In this document: in pieces, positions 57,301-64,000 of the stretch
Numbering within the stretch: position 1 is the stretch's first letter
Layout of the letters: each line of letters begins with the position of its first letter
Source: Paraburkholderia sp. PREW-6R
GTDB taxonomy: Bacteria; Pseudomonadota; Gammaproteobacteria; Burkholderiales; Burkholderiaceae
Direction of reading: 5' to 3'
DNA length: 64,000 nucleotides
Assembly (NCBI RefSeq): GCF_039621805.1
Contig: NZ_CP155073.1
Coordinates: 620,001-684,000 of the forward strand
Translations under genes and position numbers: made by a program
The notes under the pieces: model-generated
Databases searched by the model: none
Told to the model about the DNA's origin: nothing
Seen by the model: only the letters and a program-made list of their open reading frames with translations

Positions 57301-58336
57301 CGCCATGACCACGGTGGATTGCGATCAATGCGTACCGCGTATCTCGCTGCGCATTGGGGCGCGCCAGTCGGACTTGGCGCTGCGCAATTACGAAGTCAAC
57401 ATGCCGCAGTACAAGACCAACCTGATCTTCCTGCCGCACTACGAGACGATCCGGTTGCTAGGCGCGTCCGGCGATTCGATTCTTGGTGGCCGCTACAACA
57501 TCGGTTGTTGGCAGTGGGAACTGCCGCGATATCCGAAGGGGCTGGAGCTTGCGTTGGTCGTGGTCGACGAAATCTGGTCCAGTACCACATTTACCGCCGA
57601 GGCCATGCGCAGTGTCACTGACAAGCCGGTGCTCGTGATGCCGATGGCGGTACATCTGCCGGAGCTGACCCGCGCCTACGTGCGCCCGGAATTCGATCTG
57701 CCTGACAACAGGTTCGTGTTCCTGAACGTGCTAGACGGCAATTCGAGCGTGTACAGAAAGAACCCACTGGCGGTCGTGCAGGCGTTCCAAAAGGCCTTCC
57801 CGCGTGCAGTGGAAGGCGTCCATCTGCTGCTGAAGACGATGAACATGGGCACGCCGTCGGCGCAATGGGACAAAGTGCTGCTCCTGTGCGAGGGCGACCC
57901 CCGCATCTCGATCATTTCGGGCGCGTTGCCGCGTGAAAAGGTCATTGCGCTGCAATCGCTCGCCGACTGTTTCGTGTCGCTGCATCGCGCGGAAGGGTTC
58001 GGGCGCAATATTGCCGAAGCCATGCTGCTCGGCAAGCCGGTCATCGCGTCGAACTTTTCGGGCAATACGGACTTCACCAACGACACGACCGCCTTCATGG
58101 TGGACGGCGAGACAATTCCCGTGCTGCCGGAGCAGTACAGCTTCGGCGCAGGCCAATCTTGGTTCGACGCGGATGTGGACTCGGCCGCCGCGATGATGCA
58201 GCGCTGCTTTCAAGACAAGCCGGAGCGGGACGCGCGCGCGGCCGCCGGTCAGGCGTTCGTGCGCTCGCGCTATGCGCCGGAATCAGTGGGCCGCCGCTAT
58301 CTCGAGCGGCTGCAAACGCTGAAACTGGTGCGCTAG
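54308..58336 (+). CDS. Giant glycosyltransferase with nine tandem ~67-residue repeats
   Basis: 1342 residues. Residues 1-330 form an N-terminal domain without an assigned fold (LLTLFVRYGDSDYQGAFKRL and HIVTSAFENEYNGFYPYIE). From about residue 365 to 945 there are nine repeats of 66-68 residues, each with an ITRGMHAIWLSRDDL-like start and a WW pair followed by GMH. The C-terminal ~370 residues are GT4: GFPRGELGIGEDVRMA (around residue 981), FVFLNVLDGNSSVYRKNP, and EGFGRNIAE with EX7E. It is translationally coupled to its neighbours. The repeats may be a protein or glycan binding scaffold; function unknown. Confidence 0.88.
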   Translation: MKLLTLFVRYGDSDYQGAFKRLCQLYQRIEGLDYDAVLIDTALPVDMQVKLGPKILMIGGNNTRREFSGWNTALERFPDLLDGYDLVHIVTSAFENEYNGFYPYIERRMLLYAARHPEVALAHVDAYPDAVRLFGRSFQTWGCSKFILAAPERIRRLATFVGDFSIDDFFAKSASMPFRPNAPLSQNYQQHLLNWLTGEGLPHGQWHSVFELSSANLQRFHAKAMSIIDEHSLSMRLRETGARIVDYTWLHSRGIAASASQIPDEVTQVKQRNLFLFSNPIIESHLDLMDRPESNSFQQLFHVTGDAPFSRTAVVEALWTGNRELQKYLDPDRPLHSAAIHLNQDMAIDGEQREWLAQPDDEITQDSILPFTRGMHAIWLARDDLRTSFDVNEPDGRRAMNRWWIQEGMHDARYAGFVDAGAYSEIDALTTHDIPLPITRGLHAVCDAREDMRTAIDLAAAAGREALLSWWVRTGMHEPELRGFMSDDIYAQPSPTVEQDQPLPVTRGLHAVRDARDDMHTTMDLSGEAGRRSLLKWWLQTGMQQPALSGFMPAGIYAQPSPSVEQDQALPITRGMQAVCLSREDMRAAIDLSTVEGRRKAIAWWVLTGMHQPELQGFMPVDAYAQTSPAVEQDHALPITCGLVALLTTREDLAKLDLGTREGRRQLICWWVNEGRLDTRLAGFMQNEIYMQPDATLTQDASLPITRGMHAIWLSRDDLRDVMDIATPEGRQALADWWMREALYRPDFDCFVHASVYGDLAAGVEQDTFLPITRGMHALRNSRSDLLEFADLRTPQGRASLVGWWLMEGAHDSLLSRLIPEHIYTDIDPALPQDAGIPINRAMCAFYVTRPDALDNDRELGTPEARKALVKWWVEQLAYGTLRLPFRMTETMLSLDESGWMVTPDVVHPLALALYQAREDLRNAFDIGTPDGRKALNVWLHTYGRNEMSVKIYGSVEADDSGAEDASVKGGWREGGVNIVGFPRGELGIGEDVRMASLAMTTVDCDQCVPRISLRIGARQSDLALRNYEVNMPQYKTNLIFLPHYETIRLLGASGDSILGGRYNIGCWQWELPRYPKGLELALVVVDEIWSSTTFTAEAMRSVTDKPVLVMPMAVHLPELTRAYVRPEFDLPDNRFVFLNVLDGNSSVYRKNPLAVVQAFQKAFPRAVEGVHLLLKTMNMGTPSAQWDKVLLLCEGDPRISIISGALPREKVIALQSLADCFVSLHRAEGFGRNIAEAMLLGKPVIASNFSGNTDFTNDTTAFMVDGETIPVLPEQYSFGAGQSWFDADVDSAAAMMQRCFQDKPERDARAAAGQAFVRSRYAPESVGRRYLERLQTLKLVR
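55400..57150 (+). repeat. Tandem coding repeat, nine copies of about 201 bp
   Basis: The conserved Thr of each ITRG-like motif falls at codons starting 55421, 55622, 55823, 56024, 56225, 56423, 56624, 56825 and 57029, so the period is 201 bp (once 198, once 204). Copies 1-7 keep the core; copies 8 and 9 are degenerate (INRAMCAFY, HPLALALY). In frame throughout. Confidence 0.92.
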
Positions 58337-58345
58337 GGGAGCGTG

Positions 58346-59398
58346 ATGCGACTTTTTATTGCTGCACCCGACATCTGGCCGGGCGACGCCGTTGGCAACC
58401 ATTGCATGAGTTTCGTGCGCAGCGCGCAGCGACTTGGCTATGAAGCCCGCGCGTTCGCGCAGCGTTCTGCCGGCGACGTGTCGCCGATCGACGAATTATT
58501 GTCGGCGGACAAGCCGGGCGGTATCGCCGCTGAAGACACGCTGCTCGTCAGCTACTCGATCCACGATCCGCTGCTCGACCAGTTGCTCGCGCTGCCGGGG
58601 CGCAAGCTCTGCTACTTCCATGGCGTGACCTCGCCGGAACTGTTGCGCGAGTTTGAGCCGGTCACGGCCGACCTGTGCGAGCGTTCGTTCGAACAGTTTG
58701 CGCAGCTAAAAAAGTTCGACGTGCTGATCGCGAACTCGCACGTGACCGCGCAAACCCTGACGCCGTACATGTCGATCGACGACGTGCGGGTGCTGCCGCC
58801 CGTGTCCGCCGACATGGCCGTGTTTTCTCACGTGCCACGGAAGCATGAAAAATCGCCGGACGCGCCGTTCGAGATTCTGGTGGTGGGCCGGGTGGTGCCG
58901 CACAAGCGCATCGAGGATGCGATCGAGGTTCTTGCGCAGGTACGCGAGCGTGGGGTGAATGCACGTCTGTCGATTGTCGGCAGCGCGCCGAATCGCACGT
59001 ATTTGGCGTTTCTGGTCGAACATGCGCGCGCGCTCGGTGTCGACGCGCACGTCGAGTTCCGAGGCATGCTCGACGACGCGAGTCTGTTTCGCGCGTTCGA
59101 CAGTGCCGACGCGTTGCTGTCTGTCAGCCAGCACGAAGGTTTCTGCGTGCCGGTGCTCGAAGCCATGCATCTCGGCTTGCCGGCGCTCGTGCGCGCAGGC
59201 ACGGCCGCGAGCGAGGTCGGCACGGGAGCCGCACCTGAGTTCGCTACGCTCGACGCAGCGTCCGACGCCCTCTGCGATCTGCACGCAAATCCGTCGCGCG
59301 TCGCGAGTCTTGCCGAGGTTGGCCGGCGTCGTGCGGCCGAACTGCTCGCGCAGACTTGCGACGAAGTTTTTGGTGCCATTCTTATGGCGTCGCGATAA
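58346..59398 (+). CDS. GT4-family glycosyltransferase
   Basis: 350 residues from ATG 58346 behind AGGGGAGCGTG. RLFIAAPDIWPGDAVGNHCM opens the acceptor half. ILVVGRVVPHKRIEDAIEVL and SQHEGFCVPVLEAMHLGLP, with EX7E intact, make up the donor half. It follows the repeat protein by 9 bases. Confidence 0.9.
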   Translation: MRLFIAAPDIWPGDAVGNHCMSFVRSAQRLGYEARAFAQRSAGDVSPIDELLSADKPGGIAAEDTLLVSYSIHDPLLDQLLALPGRKLCYFHGVTSPELLREFEPVTADLCERSFEQFAQLKKFDVLIANSHVTAQTLTPYMSIDDVRVLPPVSADMAVFSHVPRKHEKSPDAPFEILVVGRVVPHKRIEDAIEVLAQVRERGVNARLSIVGSAPNRTYLAFLVEHARALGVDAHVEFRGMLDDASLFRAFDSADALLSVSQHEGFCVPVLEAMHLGLPALVRAGTAASEVGTGAAPEFATLDAASDALCDLHANPSRVASLAEVGRRRAAELLAQTCDEVFGAILMASR

Positions 59399-59427
59399 CA
59401 TCGCCTGCCCTTTTGTTGGATGCCACT

Positions 59428-60393
59428 GTGTCAGATCCGCGTGTTTTGATTACCACCTATCATCAGGCCTTCCTCCTCCGGGGAGGCGGTGAATATGAAA
59501 TCTTCTCGATTGCCGACAGCCTGAAGCTGCGCGGGATGATCGTCGACATCTATGGTCCATATTCCCGCTCTCTCGACGACTACGACGTGGTGCTGCATTT
59601 CTCGGTGCACGGCGGCGGCATTGAGCTGCTCAGGGAGATCAAAAGTTGTGGCAAGCCGGTCGCGCTATGGCCGAACCTGTGGGTGCGCGACGCCGCCGAG
59701 GTGCCCGCGCAACTCGTCAACGCCCACGTCGGTCTCGCCGATGCCGTGATCTTCAAGTCGGCGGCGGAGCAGGCGCACTTTAGCCAGCGTTTTGCGCTGC
59801 CCGCAAACAAGGCGCGCCGAGTGACGGCGGGCGCAGATCCGGCGTACCGGCGTCCCGCGCCGCAAGGGCTGTTCAAAAGCCTGTACGGTCTGGAGCGCTA
59901 CGCCATCTGGTTCGGCGTGATCGAGCCGAACAAGAACCAGTTGGCGGCCGTGCGCGCGCTGCGTGAGAAGGGCATTCCGCTCGTGCTGGTCGGCCGCAGC
60001 CGCGAGGAAAGGTATTTCAGGCAGTGCCGCGACGCGGGCGGTGACGGCGTGCTCTTCATCAAGGGTCTGCCGCAAAAGTCGGAGATCGTGCGCGCGGCTT
60101 TGCAGGAAGCGCTGTTCTATATTGAGGTGTCGCACGAGCCGCCCGGTTTGTCCGCGATCGAAGCGGGCCTGTCCGGTTGCCGTTTGCTGCTGAGCGAGTC
60201 GGAGTGGTCGCGCGAGCATTTTGGCGATCTCGCCGTGTACGCCGATCCGTCGGACGAAGCCGACATTGCCCGTGCCATTGACGACGTGCTCGCCACGCCT
60301 GCCGACACCACTACGCTCGTCGACGAGATGAAGCGCTTCTGCCTACCGCAGGCGGTCGATCCGCTCATTGATCTTCTGCGGGACATCGCGTAA
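59428..60393 (+). CDS. GT4-family glycosyltransferase (paralogue of the 50079 gene product)
   Basis: 321 residues from GTG 59428, chosen because the preceding in-frame residues do not look like an N terminus. LITTYHQAFLLRGGGEYEIF, GVIEPNKNQLAAVRALREK and SHEPPGLSAIEAGLSG, with EX7E intact, parallel the gene at 50079. Its stop codon shares a base with the next ATG. Confidence 0.87.
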   Translation: MSDPRVLITTYHQAFLLRGGGEYEIFSIADSLKLRGMIVDIYGPYSRSLDDYDVVLHFSVHGGGIELLREIKSCGKPVALWPNLWVRDAAEVPAQLVNAHVGLADAVIFKSAAEQAHFSQRFALPANKARRVTAGADPAYRRPAPQGLFKSLYGLERYAIWFGVIEPNKNQLAAVRALREKGIPLVLVGRSREERYFRQCRDAGGDGVLFIKGLPQKSEIVRAALQEALFYIEVSHEPPGLSAIEAGLSGCRLLLSESEWSREHFGDLAVYADPSDEADIARAIDDVLATPADTTTLVDEMKRFCLPQAVDPLIDLLRDIA

Positions 60394-61037
60394 TGATTGT
60401 CTACTTGTTCCGGCACGGACGGTCCCAAGCGAACGAAGCCGCGCTCGTGACCGGCACGCCCGCCGACGAACTGAGCGCTGAAGGCATCGCCCAGGCGCAT
60501 CGCACCGCCGAGTGGCTCGCGCAGGCCGGCATCGCTGCCGACCGGTACTACGTCAGCCAGTGGGGCCGCGCGCGGCAGACCGCCGCGATTCTGTATCCTG
60601 ACGCGCATTGGCAGGAAGACACGCGACTTGGCGAAACCCACGCGGGCGAAGTCGCCGACTGGACGCAGGCGAGATTCGCGGCCGCTTATCCGACGTTTCA
60701 TGCCGATCCGTCACAGCACTATCCGGGAGGCGAGTCGCATCTCGAACTGAACGCACGCGCGCTCGACTGGCTGCACGGGCAACTGTCGCAACCGTGCGAC
60801 GCGGTGGCGGTTGCCGCGCATTCCGGGCCGATCTCCTGCATCCTGCAAGACGTGATGGGGATTGGCATGGCGCGGTTTCCGGCGTTCCTGCCGGGTCACG
60901 CGAGTCTGACCGTGATCGAGATGCGCAAACCGTCCGGGGGCGGCGAGTGGAGCGGTCGGCTGCTGGGCTTTTCGATGGGGCCGGTGACGAACTTGGCTGC
61001 CGCCATGCTCGGCCCGCAAAGGCCGCGTGCATCATGA
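60393..61037 (+). CDS. Histidine phosphatase family protein
   Basis: 214 residues of the phosphoglycerate mutase-like fold. The catalytic RHG motif is LFRHGRSQANEA near the N terminus, and the second His is in VAVAAHSGPIS. The family dephosphorylates small molecules or sugar phosphates. It sits inside a glycosyltransferase operon with overlapping junctions on both sides (1 base upstream, 4 bases downstream), so it is probably part of the pathway rather than a passenger. The substrate is unknown. Confidence 0.9.
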   Translation: MIVYLFRHGRSQANEAALVTGTPADELSAEGIAQAHRTAEWLAQAGIAADRYYVSQWGRARQTAAILYPDAHWQEDTRLGETHAGEVADWTQARFAAAYPTFHADPSQHYPGGESHLELNARALDWLHGQLSQPCDAVAVAAHSGPISCILQDVMGIGMARFPAFLPGHASLTVIEMRKPSGGGEWSGRLLGFSMGPVTNLAAAMLGPQRPRAS

Positions 61038-62080
61038 TCAAGACGCTTGCATTGCAACGTGAATCGCATGTGGCTTTCGGCGTGCCATCGCTCTCGGTGG
61101 CCGCGCGCATCACGGAAGTGCTCGAATACATGGAGTCGCGCGGCCAAGTCAGCTTCACGGCGATCTCGGAGAGCGACGAAATAGCGGCGCCCGGTGTCGA
61201 CTGGGCCGACGTGCTGATCTTAAGCAAGCATAGTTCGCCGCAGGCGCTCGCGTTGGTAAAGCGCGCGCGGGCGCGCGGCGTGAAGGTGATCTATGACATC
61301 GACGACTGGATATTCTCATTTCCGAAGTACAGCGGCGGCCAAGTGCACCGCGACCGACACGGGCTGATCCACGAACTGATTTCGTTGTCTGACGTGGTCA
61401 CGGTGGCGAATACCACGCTGATGAATAAGGTGCGCCCCTTTGTGCCGGAACCGGTGCTGGTGCCCAACGGCATGTGGGTCGAAAAGTATCTAACACCTGA
61501 TCAACCTGCTGGCCTTGAAGCGTCGCCGCCGCGCATCGTGTTCACGAACGCCGACTTCCTCAAGATGCAGTCGGCCAAGGACATGCTGCTGACGGCGCTC
61601 CAGGTATTCTTCCTGCGCAACCCGGAGTATGTGCTTGACTTTTACGGCGATCCGTTTCCAGAAATGTTCTCGCTGCCGTTTCTGCACTTCACGAACCGCA
61701 TGCCTTACGCCGAGTACATGCGTGCGCTGGTGTCGGGCCGCTACCAGTTCGCGATCACGCCGCTTGGCAGCAGCGAGGACCAGGAGGCCGCCGAATTCAA
61801 CGCCTGTAAGAACCCGTTCAAGTATCTGAACTACGGCTCGGCGCAGGTGCCCGGCATTTATTCGCAAGCGCCAATTTATGAAAGCAGCGTCGCGCAGGGA
61901 CAAACCGGTCTGCTCGTCAGCAACGATTTCACCGCGTGGGTGGACGCGTTGGAAACGCTGGCCCGCGACGCCGCATTGCGCGCGACGATCCGTCGCAACG
62001 CGTTCGAGGATGTGGTCGACCGGCATCACGTCCGCATGAGCGCTGAAGCGCTCGCCCGTGTAATGACGGGGGGCGCATGA
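61034..62080 (+). CDS. Glycosyltransferase-like protein, GT-B fold
   Basis: 348 residues from ATG 61034 (ATGA overlap with the phosphatase). YDIDDWIFSFPKYSGGQVH is a conserved segment of a GT4-like subgroup that often lies in O-antigen clusters, and PEPVLVPNGMWVEKY marks the domain border. The donor site differs from the standard EX7E (ITPLGSSEDQEAAEFNACKN). Specificity is unknown. Confidence 0.83.
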   Translation: MIKTLALQRESHVAFGVPSLSVAARITEVLEYMESRGQVSFTAISESDEIAAPGVDWADVLILSKHSSPQALALVKRARARGVKVIYDIDDWIFSFPKYSGGQVHRDRHGLIHELISLSDVVTVANTTLMNKVRPFVPEPVLVPNGMWVEKYLTPDQPAGLEASPPRIVFTNADFLKMQSAKDMLLTALQVFFLRNPEYVLDFYGDPFPEMFSLPFLHFTNRMPYAEYMRALVSGRYQFAITPLGSSEDQEAAEFNACKNPFKYLNYGSAQVPGIYSQAPIYESSVAQGQTGLLVSNDFTAWVDALETLARDAALRATIRRNAFEDVVDRHHVRMSAEALARVMTGGA

Positions 62081-63228
62081 ACCGGCGTACCGTGCGCGCG
62101 CTGCACGTGTACCGCACGTATTTTCCCGATCCGCCCGGCGGCTTGCAGGAAGCCATCCGGCAGATTGCGCTCGCGTGTTCGTCGTACGGGGTGGAGTCGA
62201 CGATCTTCACGCTGTCGCCGCAACCGCAGCCAGCGGAAATCCGGCGGCAGGAAGGTGGGGTGATTCGCTGCAAGTCGTATGCGGCGCCTGCGTCGTGCGA
62301 TCTGGGCGGCCCGGAATCCATCGCGAAGTTTCGCGAATTGTCCGCACAGGCCGACGTCGTGCACTTTCATTTTCCCTGGCCGTTCGGCGACGTGCTGCAT
62401 CTGTTCGGTCATCGAAACAAGCCGACTGTTATGACCTATCACTCCGACATCGTGCGGCAGCGTGCGCTCGGCTATGTGTATGGTCCGTTGATGCGGCGCA
62501 CGTTGCGCTCCATGTCGGCGGTGGTCGCAACATCGCCCGCTTATGCGCGAACCAGCGAGGTACTGAGCGGCATAGTCCCGCCGCAGCGTCTGCATGTGGT
62601 CCCGCTCGGTATCGCGGATTACGCCGGTGCCGCAGCCGGGGCTTCAACGGATATTCTGACGCGTCTCTCGCTCGACCGCCGTCCGCTGTTTCTATCGCTG
62701 GGCGTGCTGCGCTACTACAAAGGGCTGCACACGCTGATCGAAGCCGTACCCGGCATCGACGCCGATTTCGTGATCGCGGGTTCCGGGCCCGAGATGGAGC
62801 GGCTGCGCGACCTGGCAGTCCGCCACAAGGCCGACAACGTGGTCTTCGCTGGGCAGGTCAGCGACGAAGAAAAGAACGCGTTGCTCGGCGCGTGCCGGGC
62901 GCTCGTGCTGCCGTCGCAGCTTCGCTCCGAGGCCTTCGGCATGGTGCTCGTAGAGGCCTCGATGTTCGGCAAGCCGTTGATCAGTTGCGAGATCAACTCC
63001 GGCACGAGCTACGTCAACGAGCATGGTCTCACCGGCTTTGTGGTGCCACCCGATGCGCCGCGCGAACTTGCATTCGCAATCCGCGAATTGTTGACGGACG
63101 AGCCGCGCGCGCAGAACATGGGGCGCGAGGCGCGGGCCCGCTACGAGCGGCTGTTCTCCGGTCCGGCGCTGGGCGAGGCGTATAGCAGGATTTATGAGCA
63201 GGTAGTGAGCGGCGAGGCGCGGAGCTAG
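62077..63228 (+). CDS. GT4-family glycosyltransferase
   Basis: 383 residues from ATG 62077, overlapping the previous stop by 4 bases. LHVYRTYFPDPPGGLQEAIR, FLSLGVLRYYKGLHTLIEAV and LRSEAFGMVLVEASMFGKP, with EX7E intact, indicate a mannosyl- or rhamnosyl-type GT4. The donor is inferred only from the sugars made nearby. Confidence 0.92.
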   Translation: MNRRTVRALHVYRTYFPDPPGGLQEAIRQIALACSSYGVESTIFTLSPQPQPAEIRRQEGGVIRCKSYAAPASCDLGGPESIAKFRELSAQADVVHFHFPWPFGDVLHLFGHRNKPTVMTYHSDIVRQRALGYVYGPLMRRTLRSMSAVVATSPAYARTSEVLSGIVPPQRLHVVPLGIADYAGAAAGASTDILTRLSLDRRPLFLSLGVLRYYKGLHTLIEAVPGIDADFVIAGSGPEMERLRDLAVRHKADNVVFAGQVSDEEKNALLGACRALVLPSQLRSEAFGMVLVEASMFGKPLISCEINSGTSYVNEHGLTGFVVPPDAPRELAFAIRELLTDEPRAQNMGREARARYERLFSGPALGEAYSRIYEQVVSGEARS

Positions 63229-63229
63229 A

Positions 63230-64000
63230 ATGATCGAGCATGTCGTGTTGACAGGAGCGAACGGGTTTGTCGGCCAGGCGGTCAGGCGCGCGCTGCTCGC
63301 CTACGGCGCGCAGGTGAGCCTAGTTGTACGGCGGGCGTCGGCCGCGCCGGGTTCCGCGTCGACGCTGGACCCGGCAGCATGCGAAGTGCTCGCGGGCGAC
63401 AATTTCGTCGACATCGGCGTTGCGTGGCCTCCCCGTCTCAAGCCGCATTGCGTAATCCATCTAGCGGCACGCGTGCACATGATGAACGACACATCTTCTG
63501 ATCCGCTTGCCGCGTTCCGCGAAACCAATGTCGCGGGCACGCTGCGGGTTGCGGCGGCCGCGTCGCGTGCCGGTGTGCGACGCTTCGTCTATGTCAGCAG
63601 CGTCAAGGCGGTGGCCGAACGCGACGGCGGTCAGCCGCTCAGCGAGCGCGACCCGACCCATCCCGTCGATCCGTATGGCATTTCGAAGCTGGAAGCCGAG
63701 CTGGCGTTGAGCGCATACGGCGCACGTCATGGGATGGAGATTGTGCTTGTGCGACCGCCGCTCGTCTACGGGCCCGGCGTGCGGGCAAATTTCCTGAGCC
63801 TAATGTCGGTGCTGACGCGCGGAATACCGCTGCCGCTGGGCGCGGTGCAGGCGCGGCGCAGCATGATTTTCGTCGACAACCTCGCCGACGCGCTGGTGGC
63901 GTGCGCGACCAGCACCCACGCCGCCGGCGAAACGTTCCATGTCAGCGACGGCGAGGCCACGACCATTGCCGATTTTATCCGACTGCTGGCGCGCCAGCTT
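63230..64000 (+). CDS. NAD-dependent nucleotide-sugar epimerase/dehydratase (3' partial)
   Basis: 257 codons are visible and the frame runs off the window. The start is ATG 63230, one base after the previous stop. It has VLTGANGFVGQAV (NAD-binding), HLAARVHMMND, YVSSVKAVAE and catalytic YGISK. The HLAARVHMM segment is typical of the WbpV/WbiG-like UDP-sugar 4-epimerase branch, often followed by a WbpL/WecA-type initiating transferase. That downstream gene would be outside the window. Confidence 0.88.
   Translation, partial: MIEHVVLTGANGFVGQAVRRALLAYGAQVSLVVRRASAAPGSASTLDPAACEVLAGDNFVDIGVAWPPRLKPHCVIHLAARVHMMNDTSSDPLAAFRETNVAGTLRVAAAASRAGVRRFVYVSSVKAVAERDGGQPLSERDPTHPVDPYGISKLEAELALSAYGARHGMEIVLVRPPLVYGPGVRANFLSLMSVLTRGIPLPLGAVQARRSMIFVDNLADALVACATSTHAAGETFHVSDGEATTIADFIRLLARQL

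Overview
The window looks like chromosomal DNA of a betaproteobacterium in the Burkholderiaceae, most likely Paraburkholderia. The basis is high GC content, a groES-groEL operon with a CIRCE operator, an algH/yqgE-ruvX-pyrR-pyrB-pyrC' pyrimidine operon with a pseudo-dihydroorotase, and dense polysaccharide clusters with Burkholderia-like proteins. The genus is an inference from gene content and protein style; no database search was possible.

Region 1 (1-20853) is a Wzx/Wzy-type exopolysaccharide locus resembling the E. coli colanic acid module. It contains a WcaJ-like initiating transferase (5' end outside the window), Wza lipoprotein, Wzc tyrosine autokinase, Gmd and Fcl (GDP-L-fucose synthesis), a GT4 enzyme, a WcaI-like GT, a WcaF-like acetyltransferase, a GMC-family oxidoreductase, further GTs, a Wzy-like polymerase, an acyltransferase-3 protein and a Wzx-like flippase. 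The locus is split into blocks on alternating strands, with hairpin terminators between convergent genes and ~330-bp spacers between divergent ones. One small secreted protein sits antisense inside it.

Region 2 (20961-36683) holds mostly conserved genes. First come a zinc-ribbon membrane protein and three small exported proteins, two of them diverged paralogues. Then come groES-groEL under a sigma70/sigma32-like promoter with a perfect CIRCE, an odd ThiD/PdxY-like kinase, rubredoxin, a large helical protein of unknown function, algH/yqgE, ruvX, pyrR, pyrB, a dihydroorotase homologue lacking its metal HxH motif, a PlsC-type acyltransferase and an ApaH-like phosphatase.

Region 3 (36887-64000, continuing beyond the window) is an O-antigen or surface-glycan locus. 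It starts with rmd (GDP-D-rhamnose), rmlBDAC (dTDP-L-rhamnose) and manC (GDP-mannose). A Wzm/Wzt ABC exporter follows, then a CapK-like adenylate-forming protein, a NodB-type deacetylase, WecB (UDP-ManNAc) and a run of nine glycosyltransferase genes, broken by a histidine phosphatase. A nucleotide-sugar epimerase runs off the end. From manC onward most junctions overlap by a few bases, which suggests one long translationally coupled transcript. The most unusual gene encodes a 1342-residue protein with nine tandem ~67-residue repeats between an N-terminal domain and a C-terminal GT4 domain.

The two glycan loci may share precursors: the only gmd seen is in Region 1 and the only manC and rmd are in Region 3.
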